64,000 nt of DNA from Tenrec ecaudatus (lineage: Eukaryota; Chordata; Mammalia; Afrosoricida; Tenrecidae): the NCBI RefSeq assembly GCF_050624435.1, contig NC_134546.1, forward strand, positions 78,781,700 to 78,845,699. The letters are read 5' to 3'. Positions within the stretch are counted from its first letter, which is position 1. Every line of letters begins with the position of its first letter. The notes beneath the pieces are model-generated. The model was not told the origin of the DNA. It saw only the letters and a program-made list of their open reading frames with translations, and searched no databases. Of the stretch, positions 35,521-47,516 are shown piece by piece. Position numbers and translations under genes: made by a program.

Positions 35521-35639
35521 TTTTTTTTCAGATTGGAGGTAAAGCCAAAATCCATTCTGTATCCATGGTTTATATATTTCTCATTTACCTTAGAGTTCTC
35601 ATTGTCATATAAACATTATCAATCATACCCATGGGTAGA

Positions 35640-36570
35640 AGGTAATTCTATTAACCCATTGTCAGGTTCCATCAAGTTGGTTATGACCCATAATGACCTT
35701 AAGGACAGACAGAAAGAAACACTATCCATCCCTTGGTCACCCCCACAATTTTGTCTCGTGCTTGAGCCCACTGTTCCAGTAAGATGAAATTGTACCATCT
35801 TGGCCTCCAAGCAGCACTCTGGCCATACCTTTTCCAAAACAAATGTTTGTGCCTTTAAGAGAACAATGTTCAATATTTTCAATATACTCCACCAGTGGTA
35901 GAATTCAAATTAATCGATTCTACTTTACTCTTCCTTTTTTAATGTCAACTTTGACATGCATGTGAGGTGATGAAAATTACCATGGCTTAGTTCAAGCACA
36001 TATTAGACTTCAAAGTAACATCCTTGAATCCTGCTTCCAAGGATATGGATTATGGAGACCAGCACAACAGAATACTAGACAACTGGCATCACCGATGACA
36101 TCCCTTATTCCACGTCCTATTCTTGAACCTGCGGCAGCTACCTATCTGTGAACTATTGTTGGATGATCTTCAGCAATCCTTTCTGTGGCATCAATGATCT
36201 TGATCTCAATTTGAGCATTCTCTTGGGTCACTTGTCTTTAGAATCAGTTCAAATTTGGATCTCCTAAGGTCAGATGGCCAAGTAGCTGTCTTCCAAATTT
36301 CTGGGCATAGATGACTGGGTGCTTCCAGTCCTTCATCAACTGGAAGCATTTCAATTGATATTCCATCAATTCCTGGAGACTTCTAATTGGCTAATGTTTT
36401 CATGTAGCTTGACCCTAATCACCATTGAGTCTTGCATCTATGCTAGCTCCTGAAATGGTGGGATATTGACTGGTTCTTGGCAAAATGACTACATCATTTC
36501 ACCTTCTTTGTTGATTGCCACGTCATTCAATATCTTGCCCATAGAGATTTATGTGTGTGCCTCTAAAACA
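35640..36570 (-). mobile_element. RTE (BovB-like) 3' part, reverse
   Basis: Starts with the inverted RTE/AfroSINE tail ('ttggttatgacccataatgacc') and continues through inverted RTE reverse-transcriptase blocks ('gacatgcatgtgaggtgatg' 35954-35973, 'ccatcaattcctggagac' 36363). Internal gaps relative to the full element. Confidence 0.72.
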
Positions 36571-36574
36571 ACCC

Positions 36575-37299
36575 CTTCTGATTCATATGTGCTTACTGTG
36601 GCTTGCATGCCCACAATTATATAAGGCCATGCGAGAATACAAGACAGCCTCATTCTGGTTCCAGTTTCGAGTAGAAGAGGTGAGCCCTTGTATGCTTTGA
36701 CTCATGTCCCTTTAATGTACCCCTCAATTACACAACTGCCTCTTAGAACCCATCTGGATCCAACAGAAGTTGGTAAATCCTTTCATGATTTAAAGAATAA
36801 TAAAAGGTAGATTAATCGTGAAAAACAACCATTTCAGCACTCTTCAAAACCTACTGAAGGGATACAACACATTAAGGAGCATTGATTCTTGAAGACTACT
36901 GATGTCTGTGAAAAACCCTGAGTTGTGTGCTGGTCTTGAGTGGAGTTGCTCCTATGTCAACCTAGGTGACAGCAGTGCAGTGGATTCAATCTAGCCAAGA
37001 TGACACCATGTAAACAAGCAACCCATATACTTTAGGTTCACCAGTGGCTGGTTCAGAGTAGAAGCTGGAGATGACCCAAGCTAGTCACATCCCTGATTAA
37101 CAGAGTTTTTACATGCCCCTGAAAGAGTCTCAAGAAGCACAGAAGGTGGCCAGGTAGTATTGGAGAGAGATTCCTCACTGCCCTGTTACTCCCTGATTTG
37201 AAACTTTACATTGTATAAAGCTCTCTCTTATGTTTAAAATGGGTGAAAATCACACAGAGAGAGACATACAGAAAATGGCCAAGCACAGCTGAAAACAAC
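36575..37299. other. Unassigned sequence before the endogenous retrovirus
   Basis: No match to the 3' LTR at 41949-42610 was seen here, so the provirus appears to lack its 5' LTR. No gene. Confidence 0.4.
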
Positions 37300-37309
37300 C
37301 TAAACTTGG

Positions 37310-38600
37310 AATGTGCTTGTTATATTCCCAAACCTATCAGATTTACCAGTGGAGGTAAATTCCCTTTCAAATTCCTTCCGGGGCCTGCCCCTAGTTCCCG
37401 GCAGAGATTTTAACCCCTCCAGTTCTAGTCCAGGACCTTGTTCCAACCCAGAGCCTCGCTCTGCCCAGGCTCTGCCTTTGAGAGCAGTTGGCCTGGTGAG
37501 AGATGACGGGGAGTAGGGTCTCCAATATTGGCCTTCCTCCACTAGTGATTTGTATAACTGGAGGTCCCAGAATGCTAGGTTTTCTGAGAATCCTGAGGAT
37601 CTTATTAACCTCTTAGATTCTGTTCTGTTCACGCATCAGCCCACCTGGAATGATTGCCAGCAGCTTCTCCGAGTGCTCTTCAATACAGAAGAGAGAGAGC
37701 AAATCCAACAGGAGGCTAGGAGGCTGGTACCGGGTGAAGATGGCCAGCCCACAATAAGCCTTGGGGTGACCGACTGGACATTTCCCCTGGAAAGACCTGC
37801 ATAGGACTTCAACGAACCAGAAGGTAAGGAGAGGCTCCAAGTTTATCGCCAGGTTCTCATGGCTGGTCTCCAAGTGGCAGCAAGGAAGCTAACTAATTTG
37901 GCCAAGCTAGGTAATGTGAGGCAGGATCCCCAAGAAAGTCCAGCTGTGTTCTTAGAATGCATCATAAAAGCTTATAAGCTGTATACCCCCATAAACCTAA
38001 CAACAGAGGAAAGTAGGGCTGCAGTAATAATGGCTTTTATTAATCAAGCCACACTAGATGTCAAAAGAAGGTAGAAAGGCTGGGAGAAAAAGACTTTGAA
38101 GGATTTGTTGGAAGTGCCAGAAAGTTGCAGAAAGTAGAAAGGCTGGGAGAAATAAATTTGAAGGATTTGTTGAAAGTGGCAGAGAAGGTCTATAACAATA
38201 GAAAAACCCTGAAAGAGAGGAAAGAAAGACAGTGAATGGAAAATCAAAAGTTCCAGGCAGGAGAAACAAAAACAAAAATTTAAAAATAATTAGGGAAATT
38301 GCCCAGGTATTGGTGGCAGCTACTGCGAGTGAAAGGGAAAACAGGGACACCCAAGGAAATGTGTTAATAGAAATGGGAGGCCTAGGCTAAGAAAAAAATC
38401 AGTGCAGTTACTGCAAGAAAAGAGGGTACTGGGCCAGAGATTGTCTCAAGAGAAAAAGGCTTTTGAAAGAAATATTATGGTGCTGGCATTGCCAGGAGGA
38501 CGGACATTGGGTTGACCGGTGCTCAAATCTTCATAAGCCAGCACGTCCCCTATTTTATGCGGGAGTGGGGGGAGACAGGACCTAGAATGAGAAGGTTGGG
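37310..38600 (+). pseudogene. gag: ERV gag remnant (matrix/p12-like, capsid, nucleocapsid)
   Basis: Proline/serine-rich linker at 37370-37460. Capsid begins near 37545 with a 'DLYNW' start and contains the 'THQPTW' block (about 37630) characteristic of gammaretroviral capsids. A stop at 37802 and further frameshifts break it. A Lys/Glu-rich charged region at 38060-38270 precedes the nucleocapsid, which carries two Cys-His boxes: 38403-38444 (histidine replaced by tyrosine) and 38481-38522 (intact C-x2-C-x4-H-x4-C). Confidence 0.88.
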
Positions 38601-38609
38601 GTTCAGAAC

Positions 38610-38960
38610 CCCTCCCCGAACCCAGGGTAACTTTATTAGTAGAGGGGAAACTGGTTAATTTCTTGGTTGACACGGAGGCAAAACAATCGGCCCTCACCCA
38701 TTACAATGAAGAACTGTCGTCTCGTATCAGCTGGGTGCAAGGTGCCACGGGGACCAACTGTTACGATGGAATTCTAAGCGCAAAATGGACCTCAGCGTGG
38801 GTCAAGTAAGTCACCCGTTCATGCTCATCCCCGAGTGACCGACACCCCTGCTGGGAAAAGACATTTTAACCAAGTTAAATGTCCAAAGATACTTTAAAAA
38901 TGGACAAATCTGCTTGACAGGCTCAAAATGGCAACTTTTAACCACTACACACCACCAACC
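38610..38960 (+). pseudogene. pro: ERV protease remnant
   Basis: Retroviral aspartic protease segment. The active-site triad region at 38663-38680 reads L-V-D-T-E-A, so the glycine of the usual D-T-G has become glutamate. A C-terminal 'LLGKDIL' block lies near 38850. A TGA precedes it at about 38838. Confidence 0.8.
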
Positions 38961-38984
38961 GGAACAAATATCAGTCCTCACAGT

Positions 38985-40320
38985 AAAAAGAAACAGAATT
39001 CATAACTGCTGAAGGAAAAATAAAAAATAAGACTGAGGTGCTGCAGCTACTGGAAGCTGTAACACCACCAAAAGCTGTGGCAGTGGTGCACACACCCAGC
39101 TGTCAGAAAAAGGAAGACTCCATGGAAGCTAAGGGCAATCGTGCCACAGGCAAGGAGGCAAGAAAGGCTGCGGTTCAAGAGAAGGAAGGAGATGCACCTG
39201 GAGAACCAGGTGGGCAGGTATGCCTTGTAAAATTTTCTCTTCCAGGAATTGGGTCCATTCCAAATGTGCCCAGCTACACAGCTGAAGAAGAACTGTGGGC
39301 CAAACCAAAGCTGCAAGCCCTAACTGGAGAGCGCTCACAGTGGCTAACGGCCCAGGACAATCTTATCCTCCCCGCTGAGGTGAGACGAGAGAGGCTGTGT
39401 AATTTACACAGTACTACTCATTTGGAAAAAATAAAGATGCTGTCATTGTTACAAACTGCCAAACTACAGTTCAAAGGCCAAGGGCTAACTGCAGATCAGC
39501 TGGTGAGCCAATGCCATGTCTGCCAAGAAATGAAACCAAATAAAATTATAAGTGTGCATCAAGGGGTTAGAAAAAAAAGTAAGCAACCTGGGCTACATTG
39601 GGAGGTAGATTTCACTGAAATCAAGCCAGGCAAATATGGCTATAAGTACTTGTTAGTTTTCATTGACACTTTTTCAGGTTAGGTGGAGGCTTTCCCAACT
39701 AAAAAGTAAACAACCCTGATAGTAGCAAAGAAGGTGTTAAAAGAAATAGTTCCAAGATATGGAATGCCTCAAACAATTGGATCCGATAATGAACCTGCTT
39801 TTGTAAGCAAGGTCGTTAAAAATTTAGCCCGGGCTCTGGGGACAAATTGGAAACTGCATTGTGCATACAACCCGCAAAGCTCTGGGCAAGTAAAAAAAAA
39901 TGAACAGAACTTTAAAGGAGACTTTGACCAAATTAGCCTCTGAGACTGGCAAAAACCGGGTGACTCTCCTGCTGTTTGCTATATTCTGTGTGCGGTATTC
40001 CCCCTACGTGTTTAAATTAACACCTTTTGAAACTGTGTACGGTAAAACACCCCCCATTAGCCCTAGAGTGTTCATTGGCCCTATGCTGGGCCTGCTAAGA
40101 TATAAGGGGCTATGCAAGCCTTGCAGGGGGTACAGGCCAATGTTTGGCCCGCCATTGGGGCTGTTTACCAAAATGCCATTGAGCCGGCGAATGCAGCTGG
40201 AAGTCAACATCAGCATTTGCCTAAAAATTGAGCCTGGGTTCAAAGGTTCCGTAGCAAAAATCTGGAAACTAAATGGAAAGGGGATCATGAAGGAAGAAAC
40301 AAAGGCGGGTATCCATAAGT
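38985..40320 (+). pseudogene. pol: ERV pol remnant: RNase H end and integrase; reverse transcriptase deleted
   Basis: The sequence jumps from protease to the C-terminal end of RNase H (about 39030-39180), so most of reverse transcriptase is gone. Integrase follows: a zinc-binding His/Cys region (His residues near 39405-39420, C-x2-C near 39512-39523), then the core with aspartates at about 39607 and 39785. A TAG interrupts it at 39680-39682, and a run of A at 39892-39900 carries a frameshift where the third catalytic acidic residue should be. C-terminal domain recognisable to about 40060. Confidence 0.88.
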
Positions 40321-40329
40321 AAAAAACGG

Positions 40330-41310
40330 GTTTTATGCATGTGCAGGGTTTAGGACCAGGAAAATGAGGTGTGAATGTGGGAGTTAAGTCTCTTTATTGT
40401 GCAGCTTGGAAATGTGTCACTACCAATAATGGGGATGAAAAATGGCAGGTCAAATCTCTCTTCATCGAAATGTCTTATGTCCGACATTGTTCACGAACCA
40501 GGTATGCTCCTGACTGTAACCTGATACGTGTAATGTTCACAGAGGGGGGAAAAAGGAAACAAACAATGGGTTTCAGGACTTTCCTGGGGAATATATCTCT
40601 ATCAAAGCCCATTATTTGACACCATAATACAATTAAAGCTAAAAATTTCCCCACTGCGGAGGTTGGAGGACCAAATCCAGTACTGGGAGGGGGACAGGAA
40701 AAGCAAAGACACCCTCACAAACTGTTGCCCCATTCTTAAACCCCAAAACCCTGGTAAAAATGGAAACTCAAGTAACCCCTAAAGTGTATGAGCTAGGGGA
40801 TCCTCTATGAAAAATGCTAACAGCAGCATACGAGACCCTAAATCGCACTAACCCCAGTGCTACTGAGGCCTGTTGGCTATTCTATGATATCAGACCCCCA
40901 TACTATGAGGCAGTAGGAATAGCTGCCCCTTTCAACTGGTCAAGTGCAGAGACCCCCTGGGTCTTGCAGATGGGATAATAAAGGCCCAGGACTGACGCTC
41001 CAGGCAGTCACTGGAAATGGAACGTGCATAGGAAAGTTGCCGTCTAGCCACATTCAGTTCTGCGCTAACACCTTCCCTTCTGTGGATACAAGGGGTAAAA
41101 TAAAATGAATAGTTCCGGTGCTCAATAGGCGGTGAATGTGCTCTAAAACCAAACTAACTCCATGTCTTAGCCTACCAGTCTTTAATAAATCAATAAAGTT
41201 CTGCATCATGGTGCTAATATTCCCAAAAGTTATTTAACACCAGAAAAGTAATATATGACGCATAAACAAGGGGTATGGAAAATACCAAGATGACCAGGTA
41301 GAGGCGAGAA
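40330..41310 (+). pseudogene. env: ERV env surface-subunit remnant
   Basis: Position between integrase and a transmembrane subunit identifies it. An 82-codon open piece at 40371-40619 and scattered fragments to about 41100 are all that remain. Numerous stops and frameshifts; receptor-binding architecture is not recognisable. Confidence 0.6.
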
Positions 41311-41324
41311 CCCTTCACAGCAGT

Positions 41325-41760
41325 TAACATGGGCTACTCTTTTTGGCCTTGGGGCAATAGGAGCAGGAACCGGCATCTCATCCTTGGCAGTACAGCACCG
41401 AGGATTTAATAGTTTAAGGGCAGCCATAGACGAAGATATAGCTAGAATAGAAGAATCTATCTCCCATTTTAAAAAGTCACTAACCTCCCTGTCCAAGGTA
41501 GTGTTACACAATCTCAGGGGACTAAACCTAGTGTTCCTCCAGCAGGGAGGGCTGTGTGCAGCCCTGGGGGGAAAATGCTGTTTTTATGCCGACCACACCG
41601 GAGTGGTAAGAGAGTCCATGGCTAAAGTCAGGGAAAAATTGGCCAGACAGAAATGAGAACATGAACAAAAGAAGAGATGGTTTAAACCATAGTTTAATAA
41701 CTCGCCTTGGTTTACCACCCTGCTCTCTACGTTGTTAAAACCCCCTAATCATACTCTTGT
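41325..41760 (+). pseudogene. env: ERV env transmembrane-subunit remnant
   Basis: A hydrophobic Gly/Ala-rich stretch resembling a fusion peptide (41340-41395) precedes a heptad-repeat region (41400-41510), then the conserved gammaretroviral TM block with a C-x6-C-C motif (about 41550-41583). Open for 90 codons to TGA at 41654. The membrane-spanning part and tail beyond are degraded. The surface subunit is broken, so no functional envelope is encoded. Confidence 0.82.
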
Positions 41761-41937
41761 TCATTCTCACTTGTGAACCATGCATTGTAAATAAGTTAAT
41801 TGTTTTTGTGAAAGAACGCGTCAATACTGTCCAGCTAATGGTACTACTACAACAGTATCACAGGCTAAATCCAGACCCCCGTCTAATAATAAAAAAGGTA
41901 CAGAACGTCACTTATAAGCAAAAGTACTTGTAAAAAC

Positions 41938-42610
41938 ATAAAGGGGGCAGAGCTCTAGAGCTCTGCATAGCATTAGGAAGAACGTGCTGTTTTTATATAA
42001 ACTACCCCTGGACTAGAGTAAGCCCAATGTAACCTGCTTATTTCTCGCTTCTGTGCACCTGCTTATTGCTGAATCATATTGGAGTATGGTTATTCCAAAT
42101 AGTGACAGCATAGAAAGTGGGTATGTGGGGTCCTGGTTTACAACTTCCGGCACTAGCACCATGACAGGCCATATAAAACCAAAGTTTGGGCTCTAATTTC
42201 AGATTCCTGGACACTGGAGTAATTCTGTCAGAGAAGGCATCACCTGTCCCAGACTGACCAGTAGGAAGCAGCGAGCACCATCCCCCAATTGACCAGTAAA
42301 GAGAATACACGCGGTACTACTCGCCAACCACCACTGGACAACGCTGATGCCAGAAGTTTTCTCCAATAAGTTTAAAGAACAGCAACTCTGGACTGCCCCC
42401 CATCCCTGGCTCCATAAAAGCCCAGGGAACAAAGAACTCGGGGCTGATTCTGTTCTGGATGCAAGGTCCTGCTGCGCAGGGCAGTATAGGGAAAAAGGCC
42501 CTAGCTCGAGCTAGCAAATAAAACTCCTTTTGTGGTGTTTGCATCTCAACTGGTCATAATTCTTCCGTGCGCCCAAGGTGAGCTCGCGTTCCCTTCCCCA
42601 ATCTAAGAGC
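41938..42610 (+). mobile_element. ERV polypurine tract and 3' LTR
   Basis: Polypurine tract at about 41940-41948 ('aaagggggc'). The LTR has a TATA-like CATAAAAG at 42413-42420 and AATAAA at 42517-42522, about 100 bp apart as expected for U3/R. The right boundary is approximate. Confidence 0.7.
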
Positions 42611-42829
42611 TACAGGCTCTGCTCCCTGTGTATGATCAGGTGAGCATCAAGATGAGGAATTCCTGAAAATGCCACAGTTGTCCAGTTGTCTTCTTCTCCC
42701 CTGCTCTCTCCCTCTCCTCACTGCTAAAGATTTATTTCCCCCCAATCTGTGGGTTCTTATGTTCACATAGAAAGGTGAACAAGTGTCTATTTTGACCAAG
42801 TAACAGTCAATTAATTGTCCTACACAGAA

Positions 42830-43100
42830 TGTGTTTCTTTTAATATATTTCATATGTTGAGGTCTCTCCTTTCTATTTCTATGTTATTGAGGGTTTTTAT
42901 CAGGAATAGGTGTTAGATAGTGTCAAATGCCTTTTATGCATCTATTAATATGATATGGTTCTTATTATTTGTCCTATTTATGTGGTTGGCTGCGTTAATT
43001 TTTTCTAATATTGAAACATCCTTGTATCCCTGGTAATAATTCCTTGTATCCCTGGTAATAACTTAGTCACGTTGAAATATGAACTCAAAGTCAGGGATAG
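42830..43100 (-). mobile_element. L1 ORF2 fragment
   Basis: Inverted ORF2 block with 'gtcaaatgccttttatgcatc' and 'aacatccttgtatccctgg'. A 22-bp unit ('ttgtatccctggtaataa') is tandemly duplicated at 43022 and 43044. Confidence 0.7.
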
Positions 43101-43519
43101 GCGCTCTCTAACTCAATCCATCCTATTTAAATAAATGTAAAGATAAACTGGTCTGATGTATGATCTAATCACTCACCTAAACTAATAGAGTTATGTAATC
43201 ATCAAATATGTTCCTTTATTGTTAAAATAACAGTATAATATATTCTGTTTTAGAGTATATTTTATCAATAATTTTACCCCATATTCTCTGTAGTCATAAA
43301 ATTTTCTTTTATAGTTTCTCATGCATTAAAATAATAAATACGGTTTCTTGTACAAATCTATATTTATTCAATTTTGTCCTTCAATATTGATTCATATTAC
43401 AGGTATACATATTAAAATCATGATTTTATTTTTTTCAACAAGATTCTGGAATGGTTATTACTTTACTGCTTATTTTAAAAAGAAACACTCTGTACTTATT
43501 GTACATACAGTCCCTGTAC

Positions 43520-43690
43520 AAGAGAGGTTGTTGTTAGGTGTCACTAAGTTAGTTCCAAATCATAGTGACCATATCACCACAGGGAGAAACACTGGCTTGC
43601 CCTAAACCATCCTCATAATTGTTCTTATATTTGAGCCCATTGTCTCAGCCTTTTTCAATCAAAGTTTTCCTCTTGTTTACCAAGCTCCAT
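43520..43690 (-). mobile_element. RTE (BovB-like) 3' end
   Basis: Begins 'gttgttgttaggtgtcacta', the inverted RTE 3' tail, followed by 'tttgagcccattgtctcagc'. Confidence 0.65.
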
Positions 43691-43699
43691 GGTTGAAGT

Positions 43700-44560
43700 G
43701 ATATATCTCTTGTTTTTGCCTCCGGTTTGCAAATACATAAACCTCTAAGGTTTTACTTATATGGAATATGAAAATTCATTTAAAAGAAGAGCAATAAAGT
43801 CAGAGCTGTTGTGTGAATTCTGACTCATAGAACCATAGAGAGCAGAGAAACAGCTCCTTAGACTTTTGTGTTTTACATTTTATAGAACATGTTTCATTTT
43901 TACCACAGCAAGCAGTGTCCTTATAGACAATAGTAAAACTAGACAGGTGATGTAGTGGTTGATTTTCTTAGTTTCAGACATGTATAAGCACCACATGGAA
44001 GTTAAAATGTACTTGAGTATCCAAGAACTGAAGAACATATTCGGTTTGTTTTGTATAAAATTGTATCGGTATGGTAGAAGTGTATAGTTAATTGTTTTAT
44101 GTGGTCCTAAGCACAGCTGTGAGATTCTGGTTGTAAGAGAATCACATCCTGACCCACTATCAAAGTGACTCAGGCATCACCTTTTACGATGTGGATATTC
44201 AATGTCACAGATAGGTTGGTGCTTTTAGCTCAGTGCTGCATGGGCTATGTGACTTTGATCATACATGTGATAATAATCTAACCGTTTGTCAGGATAAGAA
44301 TCTGGTGGGTTTCCCCACCTGGTCCCCCCCCCCACTAAGACCTACACATTGCATTATTTCTAATTCATCTAAATTCATTCCCGTATGGTCAGTGTTATGA
44401 AGAACAAACTTTCAAATGTGTTGGTGAGAATTTAAGCACCAGGAACTACTGTTTGTGATGTCGTATTAATCTCTGCCACATCCATATTCTCCTGAATACC
44501 TATGCTTAATGAAGTCTGTCCTGACTGAATTTTCACTTATGTGTTTCCCGATCACACCCA
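43700..44560. other. Unassigned, AT-rich
   Basis: 43800-43870 resembles part of an inverted AfroSINE ('gaattctgactcatagaacc'). The rest carries no recognised feature. Confidence 0.35.
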
Positions 44561-45625
44561 TGACTATACTTCTCCTATTCCGGGTCACGCTGAGACAGGG
44601 CGGAAGTGGCAGTGTCCTAGCCAGAAGTGAGGTTCATAGCGCGGTTCCTACTTGCTGTGCAAGGAGTGTGGAGCCAGAGAAGCGCCTGCAGCCTGAGCTC
44701 TGTGTAGTTGGCGTGCCTATGTTGGGGTCGCGTTGGTGACCAGTTAGGGTGACCCTGATGCACACAGCAGCCTGGCTGGGGTAAAAGCACCCTTCTTCCC
44801 TCACCTCCCCCTTGCCCCATGCCTTGCCCCTTGCATGGTGAGATGTAGGAGGGTGTCCCAGAGACTGTTCCCATCCCCCTGTTTGGGGATTGGTTGGGAT
44901 TCCTTGTGAGAATCCCTGTTGGAGAAAGGGGGATCCCAGACTGGGTTTCGCGTCTGTGTTCCTGATATTCATCGCTTTGCAGATCTCTCCTATGCCCCCT
45001 ACATTGTCTCCATACAGCGGTGCCTCCTCCCTGAGACTCCTGGAACATCTTCAGCTCAATGGTGAGCCCTGGGTCCCTTTCTTCTCTCGCTACAAAGAAG
45101 TGAACGCTATTCAGGAAGCGAGTGGTTGCAGCTGGTGCACAGAACGTTAGGGCTTCCTCCTGAGGTTTACCCAGTGTTGTCACCTGTGCAGTAACTTCCC
45201 CCGAGTAGGGCTGGGGGAGAACCCAGGTCAGGAAATGCGCTGGCTCCTTGCCAGCCAGTAGGGCGGCTACGGGGAGTACACCCAACCTTGAGGGTGTTGA
45301 AGTGATATTCCAGTGCCCCCACCGCGCATTGAGACATGATTGGCATTCCCAGGTAGCTAAGTCCTTCCAGGACTGGGGGCCTCAAAGGAGGTGACCCAGG
45401 TTGGTGGCTATCAGTCAACAGTCTGGCAGGTGGCAAGTGAAAGGAGAGAGATGGGCCCAGCTGTACAAAGATGGGGTTCAGTGCGCAGGAACTCAGCCAA
45501 AGTGAAGGCCAGTCTTTCTTTGGGAAAGAGTATAGGTCTCCATAGAAGGGCAAGACCCCTCAAGTACGGAAGATCTCCCATTCCCACATACACGCTTCAA
45601 GAATTTTGCCCAATGTTTCTTTAAT
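44560..45625 (-). other. GC-rich segment with an unidentified 222-codon open frame
   Basis: About 1 kb that is GC-richer than both flanks. On the minus strand one frame is open for 222 codons (45285-44617) and an overlapping frame is open from 45553 to 45167. Joined by a frameshift these would form a longer coding-like stretch with non-repetitive composition. The section at 45250-45050 (about 70 codons) looks most protein-like. I do not recognise the family. It could be an old retroviral gag, a retrogene or chance. Confidence 0.3.
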
Positions 45626-45629
45626 TTTT

Positions 45630-46190
45630 ACAAAGCCAGGGGAGTGTGGGAGCTGCTCCTGATTATTACCCAAAGGTAAATTTCTGTTACCTCTGAAGAA
45701 GTTTCTAGTAGCTTGTCCTATGTTTAGACTTATGCCGACTCCATTTTAACTGTGTATTCCCACCTAGAGTCATTTTATCTCTATTTTAATTCCCTGAGTG
45801 TTTTCCTTGGTTTGGGGACTTTTAAAAAAATTTGTTTTTATCTTGCACACGCATACAAGGTTGTGTCCTCAATTTCATTCCATTCATTTGCATAGGGAAA
45901 GTATTTTGAAATCATTTCTAGAGGAAGTTCATCTGCCTGGATTAGTGAAACATATTCTGCTGTGTGATCCTTGGCTTTATATATGGATCAACCTGTTCTA
46001 GTATAGTCTCTAGAAACTAGCTAATTCACATCCAGAAAACCTGAGACACAAGTGAGTGTTTTTTTTTCCCAGGTGGACATTTCCAGAGAAGACTGTCTTA
46101 GATCAGACAAGTCTAGTGATAATCCACTTAAACTGTGATTGTCCTTTTTCCCATAGGTCAATCTCTGGTGTAATTATAGGGATTGTCCCC
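45630..46190. other. Unassigned
   Basis: No recognised element. Confidence 0.3.
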
Positions 46191-46400
46191 CCACCCCCAA
46201 ACACCCAACTTACTGCTGTTGAATCAATTAAGACTCACAGAAACTGTACAGGACAAAACATCATTGCCCCTTTGGATTTCTGAGACTGTAAAACCTTCCA
46301 TGATCAGAAAGCTTTGTCTTTCTCCTGAGGATTAGATGCTGGTCTTGAACTGCAGAACTTGCAATTAGTAGTCTATTGTGTAATCTACAACTCCACTGAT
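46190..46400 (-). repeat. AfroSINE copy, diverged
   Basis: Inverted body 'ttgaatcaattaagactcac' and 'ctgagactgtaaaac', then 'ctcctgaggattagatg' also seen at 4038-4053, and an inverted head to about 46400. Confidence 0.6.
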
Positions 46401-46477
46401 CTTCTAGGTATGGGGTGTCTATGTAGTTTTGGCCTTTTTTATGACAGACTTGTTTCATTTTTTTAAGTTGAAGAGTA

Positions 46478-47510
46478 ATTTTTTTAATAAATCATTTTAT
46501 TGGGGCTCATACAACTCATACAATCCATACATACATCAATTGAGGAAAGCAACCTTATACAATCGTTGCCCTCATCATTCTCAAAATTCGCCTTCCACTT
46601 GGGTTCCTAGAATGATCTCATTTTCCTTTTTTTTCCCAACCCCTCCCTCTTTGCTTCCTCCCCCATGAATCCTTAATAGTTTATAAATTATTATTTTATC
46701 TTATCTTACACAGCCCGGTCTCTCCCTTCACCTTCCTTCCCATTGCCCAACCCCCCGAGAAGAGGTTACACTTAGATCCCCGAGATCCGTTCTCTCTTTC
46801 TTTACCCCCTTCACTACCGGTGTCGCCACTCTCACCCTGAGGGGTTCATCCGTCCTAGATTCCCTGTGTTTCCAGATCCCTACTGTACCGCTGTGTATCC
46901 TTTGGTCTAACCTGGTCCCCAAAGCAGAATTGGGATCATGATAATTGGGGGGGGGGGGAAATGTTCAAGAACTAGAGGAAGGTTTTGAGTTTCATTGTTG
47001 CTACGCTGAACCCTGAGTGATTCATCTCTTCCCCACTATTTCTTTATAATTTGGTCAGTAATTTCCATGTCCTTGAAGATAGATGCTGGGATCTTGGTCA
47101 GAAGTTAATTATAATGGTAATTGCATTATAATTATAGATTGCTTAGAGCATGTTATTTTCACAAAGCTGAGCCTTCCGCTTCATGAACATGGTCCATTAT
47201 TCTCATTATTTGCATTTATTTTGGTACCTTGGAATAGTGTTTTTCTTATAGTTTTCTTTCTACAAGACTTTGGTTCTCTTAGGTTTATTCCATTTATTTT
47301 ATCTTTTAGGTAGCTATTGTAAATGGTATTATTTTCTGATTTCCTTTTCACAACTTTCAACAATTTTCTTCTAGGGCTTTTGGATTTTCTATGTTTAGAA
47401 AATCATCAGCAATTGCAGAGAGTTGTCATCAGCAATTATAGAGAGTTTTACCTCTTTGTTGCCATTTAGGATGCAGTTGGTTTTCATTTGTTGACTGATA
47501 GCTATTGTTC
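46478..47510 (-). mobile_element. L1, 3' UTR plus ORF2 end, reverse
   Basis: Starts with 'aatcattttattggggctca', the inverted L1 3' terminus, continues through the GC-rich inverted 3' UTR (46700-47000, including a run of G at 46948-46958), and from about 47080 contains inverted ORF2 text ('tcatcagcaattgcagagag'). A 23-bp unit is duplicated at 47403 and 47426. Confidence 0.8.
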
Positions 47511-47516
47511 AGAGTT

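Larger units (their letters stand above)
37300..42610 (+). mobile_element. Class I (gammaretrovirus-like) endogenous retrovirus, defective
   Basis: Order gag, protease, RNase H end, integrase, env, polypurine tract and 3' LTR on one strand marks a degraded provirus of the gammaretrovirus-like class. It lacks a visible 5' LTR and leader, most of the reverse transcriptase, and has stops or frameshifts in every gene. It cannot be replication-competent. Its subfamily cannot be assigned without a database search. Confidence 0.92.

Noticed and set aside
40004..40288. 94-codon minus-strand open frame in the ERV
   Set aside because: Antisense shadow of the integrase C-terminal and pol-env junction region.
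37300..42610. Possibility of an intact or mobile retrovirus
   Set aside because: No 5' LTR, reverse transcriptase deleted, and stops or frameshifts in gag, pro, pol and env.
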